Shown here: one piece after another, positions 44,953 through 52,380 of the stretch
Position numbering within the stretch: position 1 is the first letter of the stretch
Layout of the letters: each line of letters begins with the position of its first letter
Assembly (NCBI RefSeq): GCF_048007105.1
Contig: NZ_CP180352.1
Span: 3,100,001-3,164,000, forward strand
From: Minwuia sp048007105
Lineage (GTDB): Bacteria > Pseudomonadota > Alphaproteobacteria > Minwuiales > Minwuiaceae
Length of the DNA: 64,000 nucleotides
Direction: 5' to 3'
Program-made: the position numbers and the translations under genes
The notes under the pieces: generated by a model
Told to the model about the DNA's origin: nothing
The model's database searches: none
Seen by the model: only the letters and a program-made list of their open reading frames with translations

Positions 44953-46545
44953 TCAGGCGGCCTGGCCGACGGCGTCGGCCGGGGCCTTCGCCGGTACCGC
45001 GGTGATGGTCTTCCAGATGTTGAAGGCCATCAGGACCGCGCCGGCGATGTAGAGCGCCCCGCCAAGCGCACGGATGACGTAGAAGGGATGCATGGCCGCG
45101 ACGGTCTCGGCGAAGCTGTAGACCAGGAAGCCGTTCGCATCGTATTCGCGCCACATCAGGCCCTGCATGATGCCGCTGACCCACATCACGGCCGCGTAGA
45201 TCACGATGCCGATGGTGGCGAGCCAGACGTGCCAGCTGACCAGTCTGAGGCTGTACAGCCCTTCCTTGTTCCAGAGCCGCGGCACCAGGTAGTAGATCGC
45301 GCCGAAGCTGATCATGCCCACCCAGCCGAGCGCGCCGGAATGCACGTGCCCGATGGTCCAGTCGGTGTAGTGGCTGAGCCCGTTCACCGTCTTGATCGAC
45401 ATCATCGGACCCTCGAAGGTCGACATGCCGTAGAAGGCGATGGCGATGACCATCATGCGGATGATCGGATCGGTCCGCAGCTTGTCCCAGGCGCCCGAGA
45501 GCGTCATCAGACCGTTGATCATACCGCCCCAGCTGGGCATCCACAGCATGATCGAGAACACCATGCCGAGGGTCTGCGCCCAGTCGGGCAGGGCGGTGTA
45601 GTGCAGGTGATGCGGGCCCGCCCAGATGTAGAGGAAGATCAGGCCCCAGAAGTGCACGATCGACAGGCGGTAGCTGTAGACCGGCCGTTCGATCTGCTTC
45701 GGCACGAAGTAGTACATCATGCCCAGGAAGCCCGCGGTCAGGAAGAAGCCCACAGCATTGTGGCCGTACCACCACTGGGTCAGGGCATCCTGCACGCCGG
45801 AGAAGGCGACGTAGCTCTTGGAGCCCAGGAACGAGACAGGCACCGCCATGTTGTTGACCAGATGAAGCATGGCGATGGTCACGATGAAGGCGAGATAGAA
45901 CCAGTTCGCGACGTAGATGTGGGGTTCCTTGCGCTTGAACAGCGTGCCCAGGAAGATCGCGAGATACGCTACCCAGACAATGGTCAGCCAGATATCGACG
46001 TACCACTCGGGCTCGGCATATTCCTTGGACTGGGTAACGCCCAGCAGGTAGCCGGTAGCCGCCAGCACGATGAATAGCTGATAGCCCCAGAAGACGAACC
46101 AGTGCAGGCCGCCGAGCGCCAGACGCGTGCGGCAGGTGCGCTGCACGACGTAGAAACTGGTGCACAGAAGTGCGTTGCCGCCGAAAGCGAAGATCACCGC
46201 GGAGGTGTGCAGCGGCCGCAGACGTCCGAAGGTGGTGTATTCCAGTCCCAGGTTGAGAGCCGGAAAGGCCAGCTGCAGCGCAATCACCAGGCCGACGAGG
46301 AAGCCCGCCAGACCCCAGAACACGGTCGCGATCGCGCCAAAGCGGACAACGCCGTCGGCATAACCGGCCGGATCTTCCTTCGGGGCCTCGCCGAAGCGGC
46401 GAAGCATGGCCCACAGGCCGATCAGACAGGCAATGGTGAAAACCCAGGCGTGGGCCTGGAACAGTTCGTCATGGCCGCGGGCTGCGCCGAACAGGCCGGC
46501 GACCGCCCCCAGGGCCATGAGAACCATGACTATAACATTGGACAT
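44953..46545 (-). CDS. ccoN: cbb3-type cytochrome c oxidase catalytic subunit I CcoN/FixN
   Basis: The 530-residue heme-copper oxidase subunit has about 12-14 transmembrane segments. Heme and CuB ligand histidines lie in LRPLHTSAVIF, WYGHNAVGFFLT, WAGPHHLHYTALPDW and IGHVHSGALGW. It reduces oxygen to water with high affinity and pumps protons, which lets cells respire in microoxic conditions. The ribosome site GAAGGGGGA precedes the ATG. An FNR box 76 bases upstream and a well-placed -10 element indicate anaerobic induction. It heads ccoNOQP-GHIS. Confidence 0.97.
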   Translation of the reverse strand: MSNVIVMVLMALGAVAGLFGAARGHDELFQAHAWVFTIACLIGLWAMLRRFGEAPKEDPAGYADGVVRFGAIATVFWGLAGFLVGLVIALQLAFPALNLGLEYTTFGRLRPLHTSAVIFAFGGNALLCTSFYVVQRTCRTRLALGGLHWFVFWGYQLFIVLAATGYLLGVTQSKEYAEPEWYVDIWLTIVWVAYLAIFLGTLFKRKEPHIYVANWFYLAFIVTIAMLHLVNNMAVPVSFLGSKSYVAFSGVQDALTQWWYGHNAVGFFLTAGFLGMMYYFVPKQIERPVYSYRLSIVHFWGLIFLYIWAGPHHLHYTALPDWAQTLGMVFSIMLWMPSWGGMINGLMTLSGAWDKLRTDPIIRMMVIAIAFYGMSTFEGPMMSIKTVNGLSHYTDWTIGHVHSGALGWVGMISFGAIYYLVPRLWNKEGLYSLRLVSWHVWLATIGIVIYAAVMWVSGIMQGLMWREYDANGFLVYSFAETVAAMHPFYVIRALGGALYIAGAVLMAFNIWKTITAVPAKAPADAVGQAA

Positions 46546-46592
46546 GGGAGTCCCCCTTCTTCTCCGCGTTCAACTTACTTGCGGCGGTGCAG

Positions 46593-46634
46593 CAAATAGG
46601 ACGGACAGCGCGAGCCGGTCTTGATCTGGGTCAA
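46593..46634 (-). promoter_or_regulatory. FNR/FixK-box promoter of ccoNOQP
   Basis: The palindrome TTGATCTGGGTCAA at 46621-46634 is a near-perfect FNR/FixK site (consensus TTGAT-N4-ATCAA). On the minus strand, TATTTG at 46598-46593 lies where a -10 element should be if the box is centred at -41.5, which predicts a transcript start near 46586, about 40 bases before the ccoN ATG. This is the class II FNR layout. The box may also affect the divergent hemerythrin-like gene, but no clear -10 element is placed for that direction. Confidence 0.85.
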
Positions 46635-46723
46635 ATCGGCAATCGCCGTATGTGAGACGTTTTGAAGGGCTTCGCGCGCCACAGGTCCCCCGGCCGGGCC
46701 GCGCCAACGGAGACGGTTCGCAC

Positions 46724-47224
46724 ATGAAAAAGGCTTTGACCCATTCGCCGCTCGGTCTCGCGATCAGCGAGCACCTGCGGCTCGAGGCCGAACGCTCCAC
46801 GACGTTCGCCGCCGAACACCGGATGATCAACGAGCTCTGCGACGAACTGGAAGAGATTGCCGACGGTCTGCCGACGCCGCCCCGGCCGCAGCAGTTGCGG
46901 CTGATCTCCGCGGCGCTGAAGGCCGGGATCCCGGCGCATTGCCGGCAGGAAGAATCGGAACTGCGCGGATACCTCGCGCGCTGGCCGGACGCGCCGCCCT
47001 ATCTGATCGCGGCGGTCGAGCAGCTGGCCACCGATCATGCCGAGAACGAGCCGCTCGGATTCGAACTGGCCGACATTCTGGACCATGCAGCGGAAGTCGG
47101 TGTCATCCGGAACCCGGATGCGCTCGGCTATCTGATGCGTCTCTACTTCCATACCATGCGACGCCACCTGGCCTGGGAGGAATTTGTCGCGTCAAGGTTG
47201 TTCACCGACGCCGAAGTCGACTGA
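46724..47224 (+). CDS. Hemerythrin (HHE) domain-containing protein
   Basis: The 166-residue helical protein has candidate di-iron ligands at H32, H72, E76, H105, E109, H143, H148 and E152, spaced as in hemerythrin-like bundles (AHCRQEE; DHAENE; HTMRRHLAWEE). Such proteins bind oxygen or nitric oxide, or sense iron and redox state. I chose the ATG at 46724; the ribosome site is weak. It is divergent from ccoN across an FNR box, and its stop abuts the fnr stop (TGATCA). A role in microoxic metabolism is inferred from location. Confidence 0.8.
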   Translation: MKKALTHSPLGLAISEHLRLEAERSTTFAAEHRMINELCDELEEIADGLPTPPRPQQLRLISAALKAGIPAHCRQEESELRGYLARWPDAPPYLIAAVEQLATDHAENEPLGFELADILDHAAEVGVIRNPDALGYLMRLYFHTMRRHLAWEEFVASRLFTDAEVD

Positions 47225-47953
47225 TCAGCTGTCGACGCTGCCCGCGTCCCGCAAGGCCTCCATGTCGAGCACAGACATCTCGCGGGTCGCGTGCAGGCGG
47301 ATGATTCCCGAGGATTTCAGCTTGCCGATCTGCCGGCTGACCGTCTCGATGGTCAGCCCGAGATAGTCGGCGATTTCCGTCCGGCTGAGCGGCAGCTCGA
47401 AGCGGACTTCCTTCATGTCGTCCGAATGTGCACAGCCGATCATGGGTGTCCGCCGGGCGATCAACTCGATGAAAGACGCGACCTTCTCCGCGGCGGTCTT
47501 GCGTCCCAGCAGCAGCATCCAGTCACGGGCGGCGTCCAGCTCGTTCAGCGTGTCCTGAAACAGCCGCATCTCCAGTCCCGGATACTCCTTCAGCAACCGT
47601 TCGAAGCCCGCCCGGGGAAAGATGCAAAGCTCCAGATCGGTCGCCGCCTCGGCGAAGTAGGGGCTGCGGTCCTTGTAGGCGCGGCCCAGGAAATCCGGCG
47701 CGAACTGCAGGCCGACGATCTGCTGCCGGCCGTCGCTGAGCAGCTTGGTGAGCTTGACCGCCCCGTGCACGATGTTGGCGAAGTAGTCGACATGGTCGTC
47801 GGCATTCATGATCGGCTCGCCACGCGCCAGGAGTTTCTGATGAGCGATCGCGTTCAGGGCGGCGAGCTCGCGCTCGTCGAGGGCCCCGCAGACGGACTTG
47901 TGACGCACTGCGCAGATCTGGCAGCGGCTGACGGTCCTGGTCTCGGTCTGCAT
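47225..47953 (-). CDS. fnr: Crp/Fnr family oxygen-responsive regulator (FnrL/FixK-like)
   Basis: The 242-residue regulator has an N-terminal cysteine cluster C11, C14, C22 and a fourth cysteine C110 in DLELCIF, the pattern that holds an oxygen-labile 4Fe-4S cluster. The C-x2-C-x7-C spacing is that of FnrL-type proteins instead of E. coli FNR. A cyclic-nucleotide-type barrel is followed by a helix-turn-helix with IADYLGLTIETVSRQIGKL, whose E-x2-S-R reads TTGAT half-sites. Both visible FNR boxes lie within 1.5 kb. The start at 47953 puts the cysteines at the normal distance. Confidence 0.92.
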   Translation of the reverse strand: MQTETRTVSRCQICAVRHKSVCGALDERELAALNAIAHQKLLARGEPIMNADDHVDYFANIVHGAVKLTKLLSDGRQQIVGLQFAPDFLGRAYKDRSPYFAEAATDLELCIFPRAGFERLLKEYPGLEMRLFQDTLNELDAARDWMLLLGRKTAAEKVASFIELIARRTPMIGCAHSDDMKEVRFELPLSRTEIADYLGLTIETVSRQIGKLKSSGIIRLHATREMSVLDMEALRDAGSVDS

Positions 47954-48122
47954 GCGCAAGGTCCGGCGCTCCACCCCATTGTTGCAGGGGCAAAGACTAA
48001 CGCCAGCCGGGCGCGCATCCAAACGTTGAGAGACAGCGCGACAAACTGACCGGACCCGAAACGGCGTCCCCTTTTAGAGCGGCAAGGCGCGGGATGGGCG
48101 GCGCCGCGAAAACTTGCAGAAT

Positions 48123-48163
48123 TTGACCCGGATCAAAAGCCGGCCTCGGCGCACCGCCATACT
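48123..48163 (+). promoter_or_regulatory. FNR-box promoter of the universal stress protein gene
   Basis: TTGACCCGGATCAA at 48123-48136 fits the FNR/FixK palindrome. CATACT at 48158-48163 is a -10-like hexamer at the position expected for class II activation, with a predicted start near 48171, about 20 bases before the ATG at 48192. The divergent fnr gene lies 170 bases to the left and might also respond to this site. Confidence 0.78.
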
Positions 48164-48191
48164 GAACCCATCACACGAACGGAGGTTCGCC

Positions 48192-49037
48192 ATGGCGATC
48201 AAGGACATTCTTCTGCATCTCGACCCCGACACCGACATGAAGACCGACATCGCGGCAGCCGTCGCGCTGGCCGAGGCCAACGACGCCCATCTCGCAGGCC
48301 TGTATGTGTCGGTGCCGGCGAGCCAGGTGCCGGCCTTCACGATGGTCGGCCTGCCGCCGGACCTCATGGAGTCCATCGAGGCGCGCGAACGCGAAGCGGA
48401 GGCCGCCGTCCACAAGATCTACGAGGAGGCGCTCTCGCGTTCCTCGATCGCGGTCGACTACCGCCGCGATTCGGGCAGCGCGGCCGCGGTCGCCGATGTC
48501 ATCGGTCAGCACGCCCGGCACTCGGACCTGCTGATCATGGGGCAGTCGCGCCCCGACACGACGCGGGCCGGCGGGCATGAAGTTGTCGAGGAGGCCATTC
48601 TGGCGGCCGGACGGCCGGTGCTTGTCATGCCCTATACGGGGACCCGGCAGACCTTCGCGAAGAACGTCGTGGTCGGCTGGGACGGCAGCCGTGAGGCCGC
48701 CCGGGCGCTCGGCGACGCGATGCCGTTGATCGAGAAGGCCGACAAGGTGCATGTCATGGTGGTCAACCCCGACAAGCGCCGCGGCGCGCATGGCGAGATG
48801 CCGGGCGCAGACATCTCCACGCATCTGGCCCGGCACGGCCTCAAGGTGGAACTGGATGTCGAGAATGCCCGCGATATTGATCCGGCGAACTTCATCCTGT
48901 CGCGCTGCGCCGATATCGGAGCCGATCTTCTGGTCATGGGCGCCTTCGCGCATTCCCGGATCCAGCAGACGCTGTTCGGCGGCGTCACGCGGTCGATCCT
49001 GCAGCAGATGACCGTGCCGGTCCTGCTGTCGCACTGA
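48192..49037 (+). CDS. Universal stress protein, tandem UspA domains
   Basis: The 281-residue protein contains two UspA-like domains: about residues 1-145, ending near GRPVLVMPY, and about 150-281, starting FAKNVVVGWDGSREA and ending VPVLLSH. The second has a glycine-rich ATP-binding-type loop in MGAFAHSRIQQTLFGGVT. ACGGAGG precedes the ATG. The FNR box upstream suggests induction when oxygen is low, as is known for several stress proteins in facultative bacteria. The frame continues upstream but without a ribosome site. Confidence 0.9.
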   Translation: MAIKDILLHLDPDTDMKTDIAAAVALAEANDAHLAGLYVSVPASQVPAFTMVGLPPDLMESIEAREREAEAAVHKIYEEALSRSSIAVDYRRDSGSAAAVADVIGQHARHSDLLIMGQSRPDTTRAGGHEVVEEAILAAGRPVLVMPYTGTRQTFAKNVVVGWDGSREAARALGDAMPLIEKADKVHVMVVNPDKRRGAHGEMPGADISTHLARHGLKVELDVENARDIDPANFILSRCADIGADLLVMGAFAHSRIQQTLFGGVTRSILQQMTVPVLLSH

Positions 49038-49043
49038 CCGGCG

Positions 49044-49967
49044 TCAGCCGAAGCGGCTCTCGCGGTCGCGGATGATGGCCGAGAGTGTCTGGTTGTAGGG
49101 CGTGGCGATCCCCAGTTCTGCACCCAGCACCTCGGCCATTCCATTGATGGCGCCGATCTCCGAGCGCCTTCCCGCCATGTGGTCCAGCAGCATGGACGGC
49201 CTGGCGTTCGGCATGTTCCGGCCGAATTCGGTGACATAGGCGACCGGATCGTCGAAGCCGAAGCGCACGCCCCGTGCGACACCCAGCGCATGGATTTCCA
49301 GCGCGCAGCCCTTCGCGATTTCCCAGCGGTCGCGGGTGTCCAGGATCTCGCCGATGGTGCAGCCGAACACGGTGCAGGGCGCGCTGTAGGTCGCGTTGCA
49401 GATGAACTTCTCCCAGACCAGCTGCTCGATGTCGTCATAGGCCTTCACGTTGAATCCGGCATCCCGCCAGACCTGCGCAATCCTTTCGACGCGTTCGGTC
49501 AGGCCGCCATTGATCTCGCCGATCCGGATCAGGCTCATCGAGTTGTGGTGCGCGTGACCGGGGCCGCGCATCGAGGCGCCGAAGCCTGCCGCAACCCCGA
49601 GCAGCACGTTGGCGGTGTCCATGTGCTCCGCGATCCGTTCGCCCGCACCCAGCCCGTTCTGAATGGTCAGCACAAGGGAATCGTCCCGCATCGAAGCCGC
49701 AACGTCCCGGGCGGCCGGCCCGACGCCGTCGGCCTTTGTGGCGATGATGTAGAGATCGCAGGCGCCCGCATCGGACAGGCTGGTGGCAGCATGAATGCCG
49801 GTCACCGTCCGGTCGCCGCTCGCGCCCTCGACCCGGAGTCCGGTGGACGCGATGGCATTGATGTGTTCCTTCCAGATATCGATGGCCCAGACCTCGTTGC
49901 CGGCATCGGCCAGAAGCGCGGCGTAGACAGAGCCCATTGCGCCGGCTCCGACGATGGCGATCTTCAT
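49044..49967 (-). CDS. 2-dehydropantoate 2-reductase family protein
   Basis: The 307-residue reductase has an N-terminal NADPH-binding fold with IVGAGAMGSVYAALLADAG, NGLGAGERIAEHM near residue 115, and the catalytic lysine region VWEKFICNATYSAPCTVFG near 190. The family reduces ketopantoate to pantoate for coenzyme A synthesis, but many paralogues serve other 2-ketoacids. Genome context gives no panB or panC here, so I leave the gene symbol open. It is convergent with the stress protein gene, six bases away. Confidence 0.87.
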   Translation of the reverse strand: MKIAIVGAGAMGSVYAALLADAGNEVWAIDIWKEHINAIASTGLRVEGASGDRTVTGIHAATSLSDAGACDLYIIATKADGVGPAARDVAASMRDDSLVLTIQNGLGAGERIAEHMDTANVLLGVAAGFGASMRGPGHAHHNSMSLIRIGEINGGLTERVERIAQVWRDAGFNVKAYDDIEQLVWEKFICNATYSAPCTVFGCTIGEILDTRDRWEIAKGCALEIHALGVARGVRFGFDDPVAYVTEFGRNMPNARPSMLLDHMAGRRSEIGAINGMAEVLGAELGIATPYNQTLSAIIRDRESRFG

Positions 49968-50031
49968 CCTTTGCCCTTCCGTGCTTCCGTCACCCCGACC
50001 GTGTATCATGCGTGCACATGGGGCGGGACCG

Positions 50032-50787
50032 ATGAACGAACGGCTGACCGAAGATTTCCGCATGGCGCTGGAGCGCCAGGAACTGAGTCCGGCATTTCAG
50101 CCGATCTGCGAGCTGGGGGCCGGTCGGCTGGCGGGCGCCGAGGCGCTGATGCGCTGGCGGCATCCGGTTCATGGCGCTGTCGGCCCCGACACCTTCATTC
50201 CGCTCAGTGAACGCGACGGCTCACTTGATGCCCCTGGCGTCTGGATGGTCGAACAGGCGCTGACCGCCTTGTCTGACTGGCGCGACCGGGGGCGCGAGGA
50301 GCTGTTCGTCGCCGTCAACCTGTCGCCGGCCCAGCTGCTCTCCGACGATTTCACCGGCGCCTGCGAGTTCCTGCTGGCCGAGAGCGGCCTGGAGCGGGAG
50401 GCCCTGCATCTGGAGATCACCGAAACCTCGCCGGTGGCGCTGGACAAGGCAGTCGATCAGATCGAGGCCCTCCACCGGGCCGGGTTCCACCTCTCGATCG
50501 ACGATTTCGGGACCGGGTTCTCCTCACTCGCCTATGTCCACAAGCTGCCGTTCCGGACCATCAAGATCGACCGCTCCTTTGTCCGCGACCTGCCCGACGT
50601 GCGCGAGGCACGGGTGATTGTCGCCTCGGTGGTGCGCCTGGCCCACGAACTCGGGATGACGGTCGTCGCCGAGGGTGTGGAAACCGAAGGCCAGCGGGCG
50701 TTCCTGGATGGCGAGGGCTGCGACCTTGCGCAGGGCTTTTTCTACGGCCTGCCGATGAGCGCCGCCGACTTCGGCACCCGGATCTAG
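50032..50787 (+). CDS. EAL domain cyclic-di-GMP phosphodiesterase
   Basis: The 251-residue stand-alone EAL protein has no sensor domain or membrane segment. All catalytic motifs are kept: AEALMRW, the asparagine in VNLSP, EITE, DDFGTGFSS (loop 6), KIDRSFV and AEGVETEGQ, then QGFFYG. It should hydrolyse cyclic-di-GMP to pGpG and favour motility. No GGDEF partner is nearby. The stop shares a CTAG with the convergent SpoU gene. The ribosome site before the ATG at 50032 is modest (GGGCGGGA). Confidence 0.9.
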   Translation: MNERLTEDFRMALERQELSPAFQPICELGAGRLAGAEALMRWRHPVHGAVGPDTFIPLSERDGSLDAPGVWMVEQALTALSDWRDRGREELFVAVNLSPAQLLSDDFTGACEFLLAESGLEREALHLEITETSPVALDKAVDQIEALHRAGFHLSIDDFGTGFSSLAYVHKLPFRTIKIDRSFVRDLPDVREARVIVASVVRLAHELGMTVVAEGVETEGQRAFLDGEGCDLAQGFFYGLPMSAADFGTRI

Positions 50788-51329
50788 GCCGGCTTGCTTC
50801 GGGACTTCGGTCGGCCGTGGACATGGTCGGGCAGGTCGCCCGGACGCGTGGCGTTGGTCAGCGGGCGCTGTCCGAACTGCCCGTGGGCCATGACGCGGTC
50901 GTACATGACGATGGCGCCGGCGGTCGCGACGTTGATGCAGAAGCTCGTCGGGATGCGCACGACGTGGTCGCAGCGCGCCAGCATCTCTCCGGTCAGGGAG
51001 CCCCGCTCGGGCCCCAGCACATAGGCGGCCGCGAGCGGGTGGTGAAAGCGCGGCAGGTCGACCGCCTCGTCGGTCAGTTCGACGCCCACCAGCTTGCACT
51101 CGTGCGGCAGCCGGAAATCCTCAGGGCTTTCGTAAGCATACCAGGGGATGTTCCGGGGCGCGGCTGACGTGTCGGACCTGGCCTTCCAGACCTTGTAATC
51201 GGCCTCGATCGTGAAGACGAAACTGGCACCGAAAGCGTGCGCTGTGCGGAACAGGTTGCCTGCATTCATCGGTTTGGAAAAACGCCAGACGCCGATCCCG
51301 AAATAGCCGCGCACCGATTCATGCTCCAT
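50784..51329 (-). CDS. SpoU/TrmH family RNA methyltransferase
   Basis: The 181-residue protein has the trefoil-knot SPOUT pattern: GIGVWRFSKPMNAGNLFRTA at the start, LGPERGSLTGEML near residue 110, and IPTSFCINVATAGAIVMYDR near 126-146, which corresponds to the SAM-binding knot. It methylates the 2'-O of a ribose in tRNA or rRNA. The C-terminal 30 residues are basic and loosely ordered. The target nucleotide cannot be read. Confidence 0.88.
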   Translation of the reverse strand: MEHESVRGYFGIGVWRFSKPMNAGNLFRTAHAFGASFVFTIEADYKVWKARSDTSAAPRNIPWYAYESPEDFRLPHECKLVGVELTDEAVDLPRFHHPLAAAYVLGPERGSLTGEMLARCDHVVRIPTSFCINVATAGAIVMYDRVMAHGQFGQRPLTNATRPGDLPDHVHGRPKSRSKPA

Positions 51330-51365
51330 AGTCTCTTGCCCCTGCTATGGACCGGGAGAAAAAGA

Positions 51366-52373
51366 ATGACAAGCAACGGCCCAATCCGGATCGCAGCCAC
51401 GCGGGGCGGGGCGGTCGAGAGTGTGCACAGCGTCCACGCGGTCGTCGCCGGACCGAACGGGGATGCGACGCATGTCTTCGGCGACCCCGACCGGGTCGTC
51501 TTTCCGCGTTCCTCGCTGAAGGCCATCCAGGCATTGCCGCTGATCGAGAGCGGCGCAGCCGACCACTTTGTCTGCAGCCCCGCCGAACTGGCGCTGGCCT
51601 GCGCCAGCCATGAGGGCGAGGGATTCCATACCGACACGGTCACGGCCTGGCTCGACCGCATCGGACTGGATCCGGAGGCACTGGCTTGCGGTCCGCAATG
51701 GCCCAGGCGGGATGTCGACTACCGTGAGATGGTGCTTGCCCGGCAAGAGCCTGGCCGGGTCCACAACAACTGCTCGGGCAAACACACCGGGATGCTGGCG
51801 ACGGCGCTGCATCTCGGCGAAGCGCCGGCGGGGTATGCCAGCCGCGCCCATAACGTCCAGAAGCGCGTCTTCGAGGCAGTGGAGGCCCTGTCCGGCGAGA
51901 GCCTCGACGATGCGCCGGTGGGGATCGACGGCTGTTCGGCGCCCAATCCCGCCCTTCCGATCCGCTCCCTGGCGGTCGCCGCGGCGCGTTTTGCCGAAGC
52001 GTCGCCGGAACGGCTGGGCCATGCCAGGGCCGATGCCTGCCGCCGGCTGCTGAATGCCATGGTCGCCGCGCCCGAGATGGTCGGCGGCACCGATCGCTTC
52101 GACACCGATCTCATCCGGGTCTACAGCGGCCGCGTCATGAGCAAGACCGGGGCAGAGGGGTTCTACATGCTCTATCTGCCCGAAAGGCGGCTCGGGATCG
52201 CACTCAAGGCCGAGGACGGGACGCCGCGCGCGTCGACTGCCGCCGTGTGGTCAGTCCTCGAACGGCTTGGCTTGCTCGACGGTCAGGCCGAGAACGCACT
52301 CCGCCACCACTGCCGCCCAGAAATCCGCAACTGCGACGGCCTGGTCACCGGCGAGATCGTCGACATCAGTTAG
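51366..52373 (+). CDS. L-asparaginase family protein (Rhizobium-type, AnsA/PF06089)
   Basis: The 335-residue product matches the rhizobial asparaginase II family: the serine motif in FPRSSLKAIQALP, ASHEGEGFHT near residue 83, CGPQWP, and HNNCSGKHTGMLATA near 135, which in solved relatives contributes to the zinc and active-site region. It should release ammonia from asparagine. I place the start at 51366; earlier frames overlap the SpoU gene on the other strand. It is convergent with cysNC with a seven-base gap. Confidence 0.87.
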   Translation: MTSNGPIRIAATRGGAVESVHSVHAVVAGPNGDATHVFGDPDRVVFPRSSLKAIQALPLIESGAADHFVCSPAELALACASHEGEGFHTDTVTAWLDRIGLDPEALACGPQWPRRDVDYREMVLARQEPGRVHNNCSGKHTGMLATALHLGEAPAGYASRAHNVQKRVFEAVEALSGESLDDAPVGIDGCSAPNPALPIRSLAVAAARFAEASPERLGHARADACRRLLNAMVAAPEMVGGTDRFDTDLIRVYSGRVMSKTGAEGFYMLYLPERRLGIALKAEDGTPRASTAAVWSVLERLGLLDGQAENALRHHCRPEIRNCDGLVTGEIVDIS

Positions 52374-52380
52374 GCTCGGA

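Noticed and set aside
47981..47992. TTGCAGGGGCAA near the fnr start as a second FNR box
   Set aside because: It lacks the TTGAT half-sites and lies close to the start codon; the palindrome is only three bases deep.
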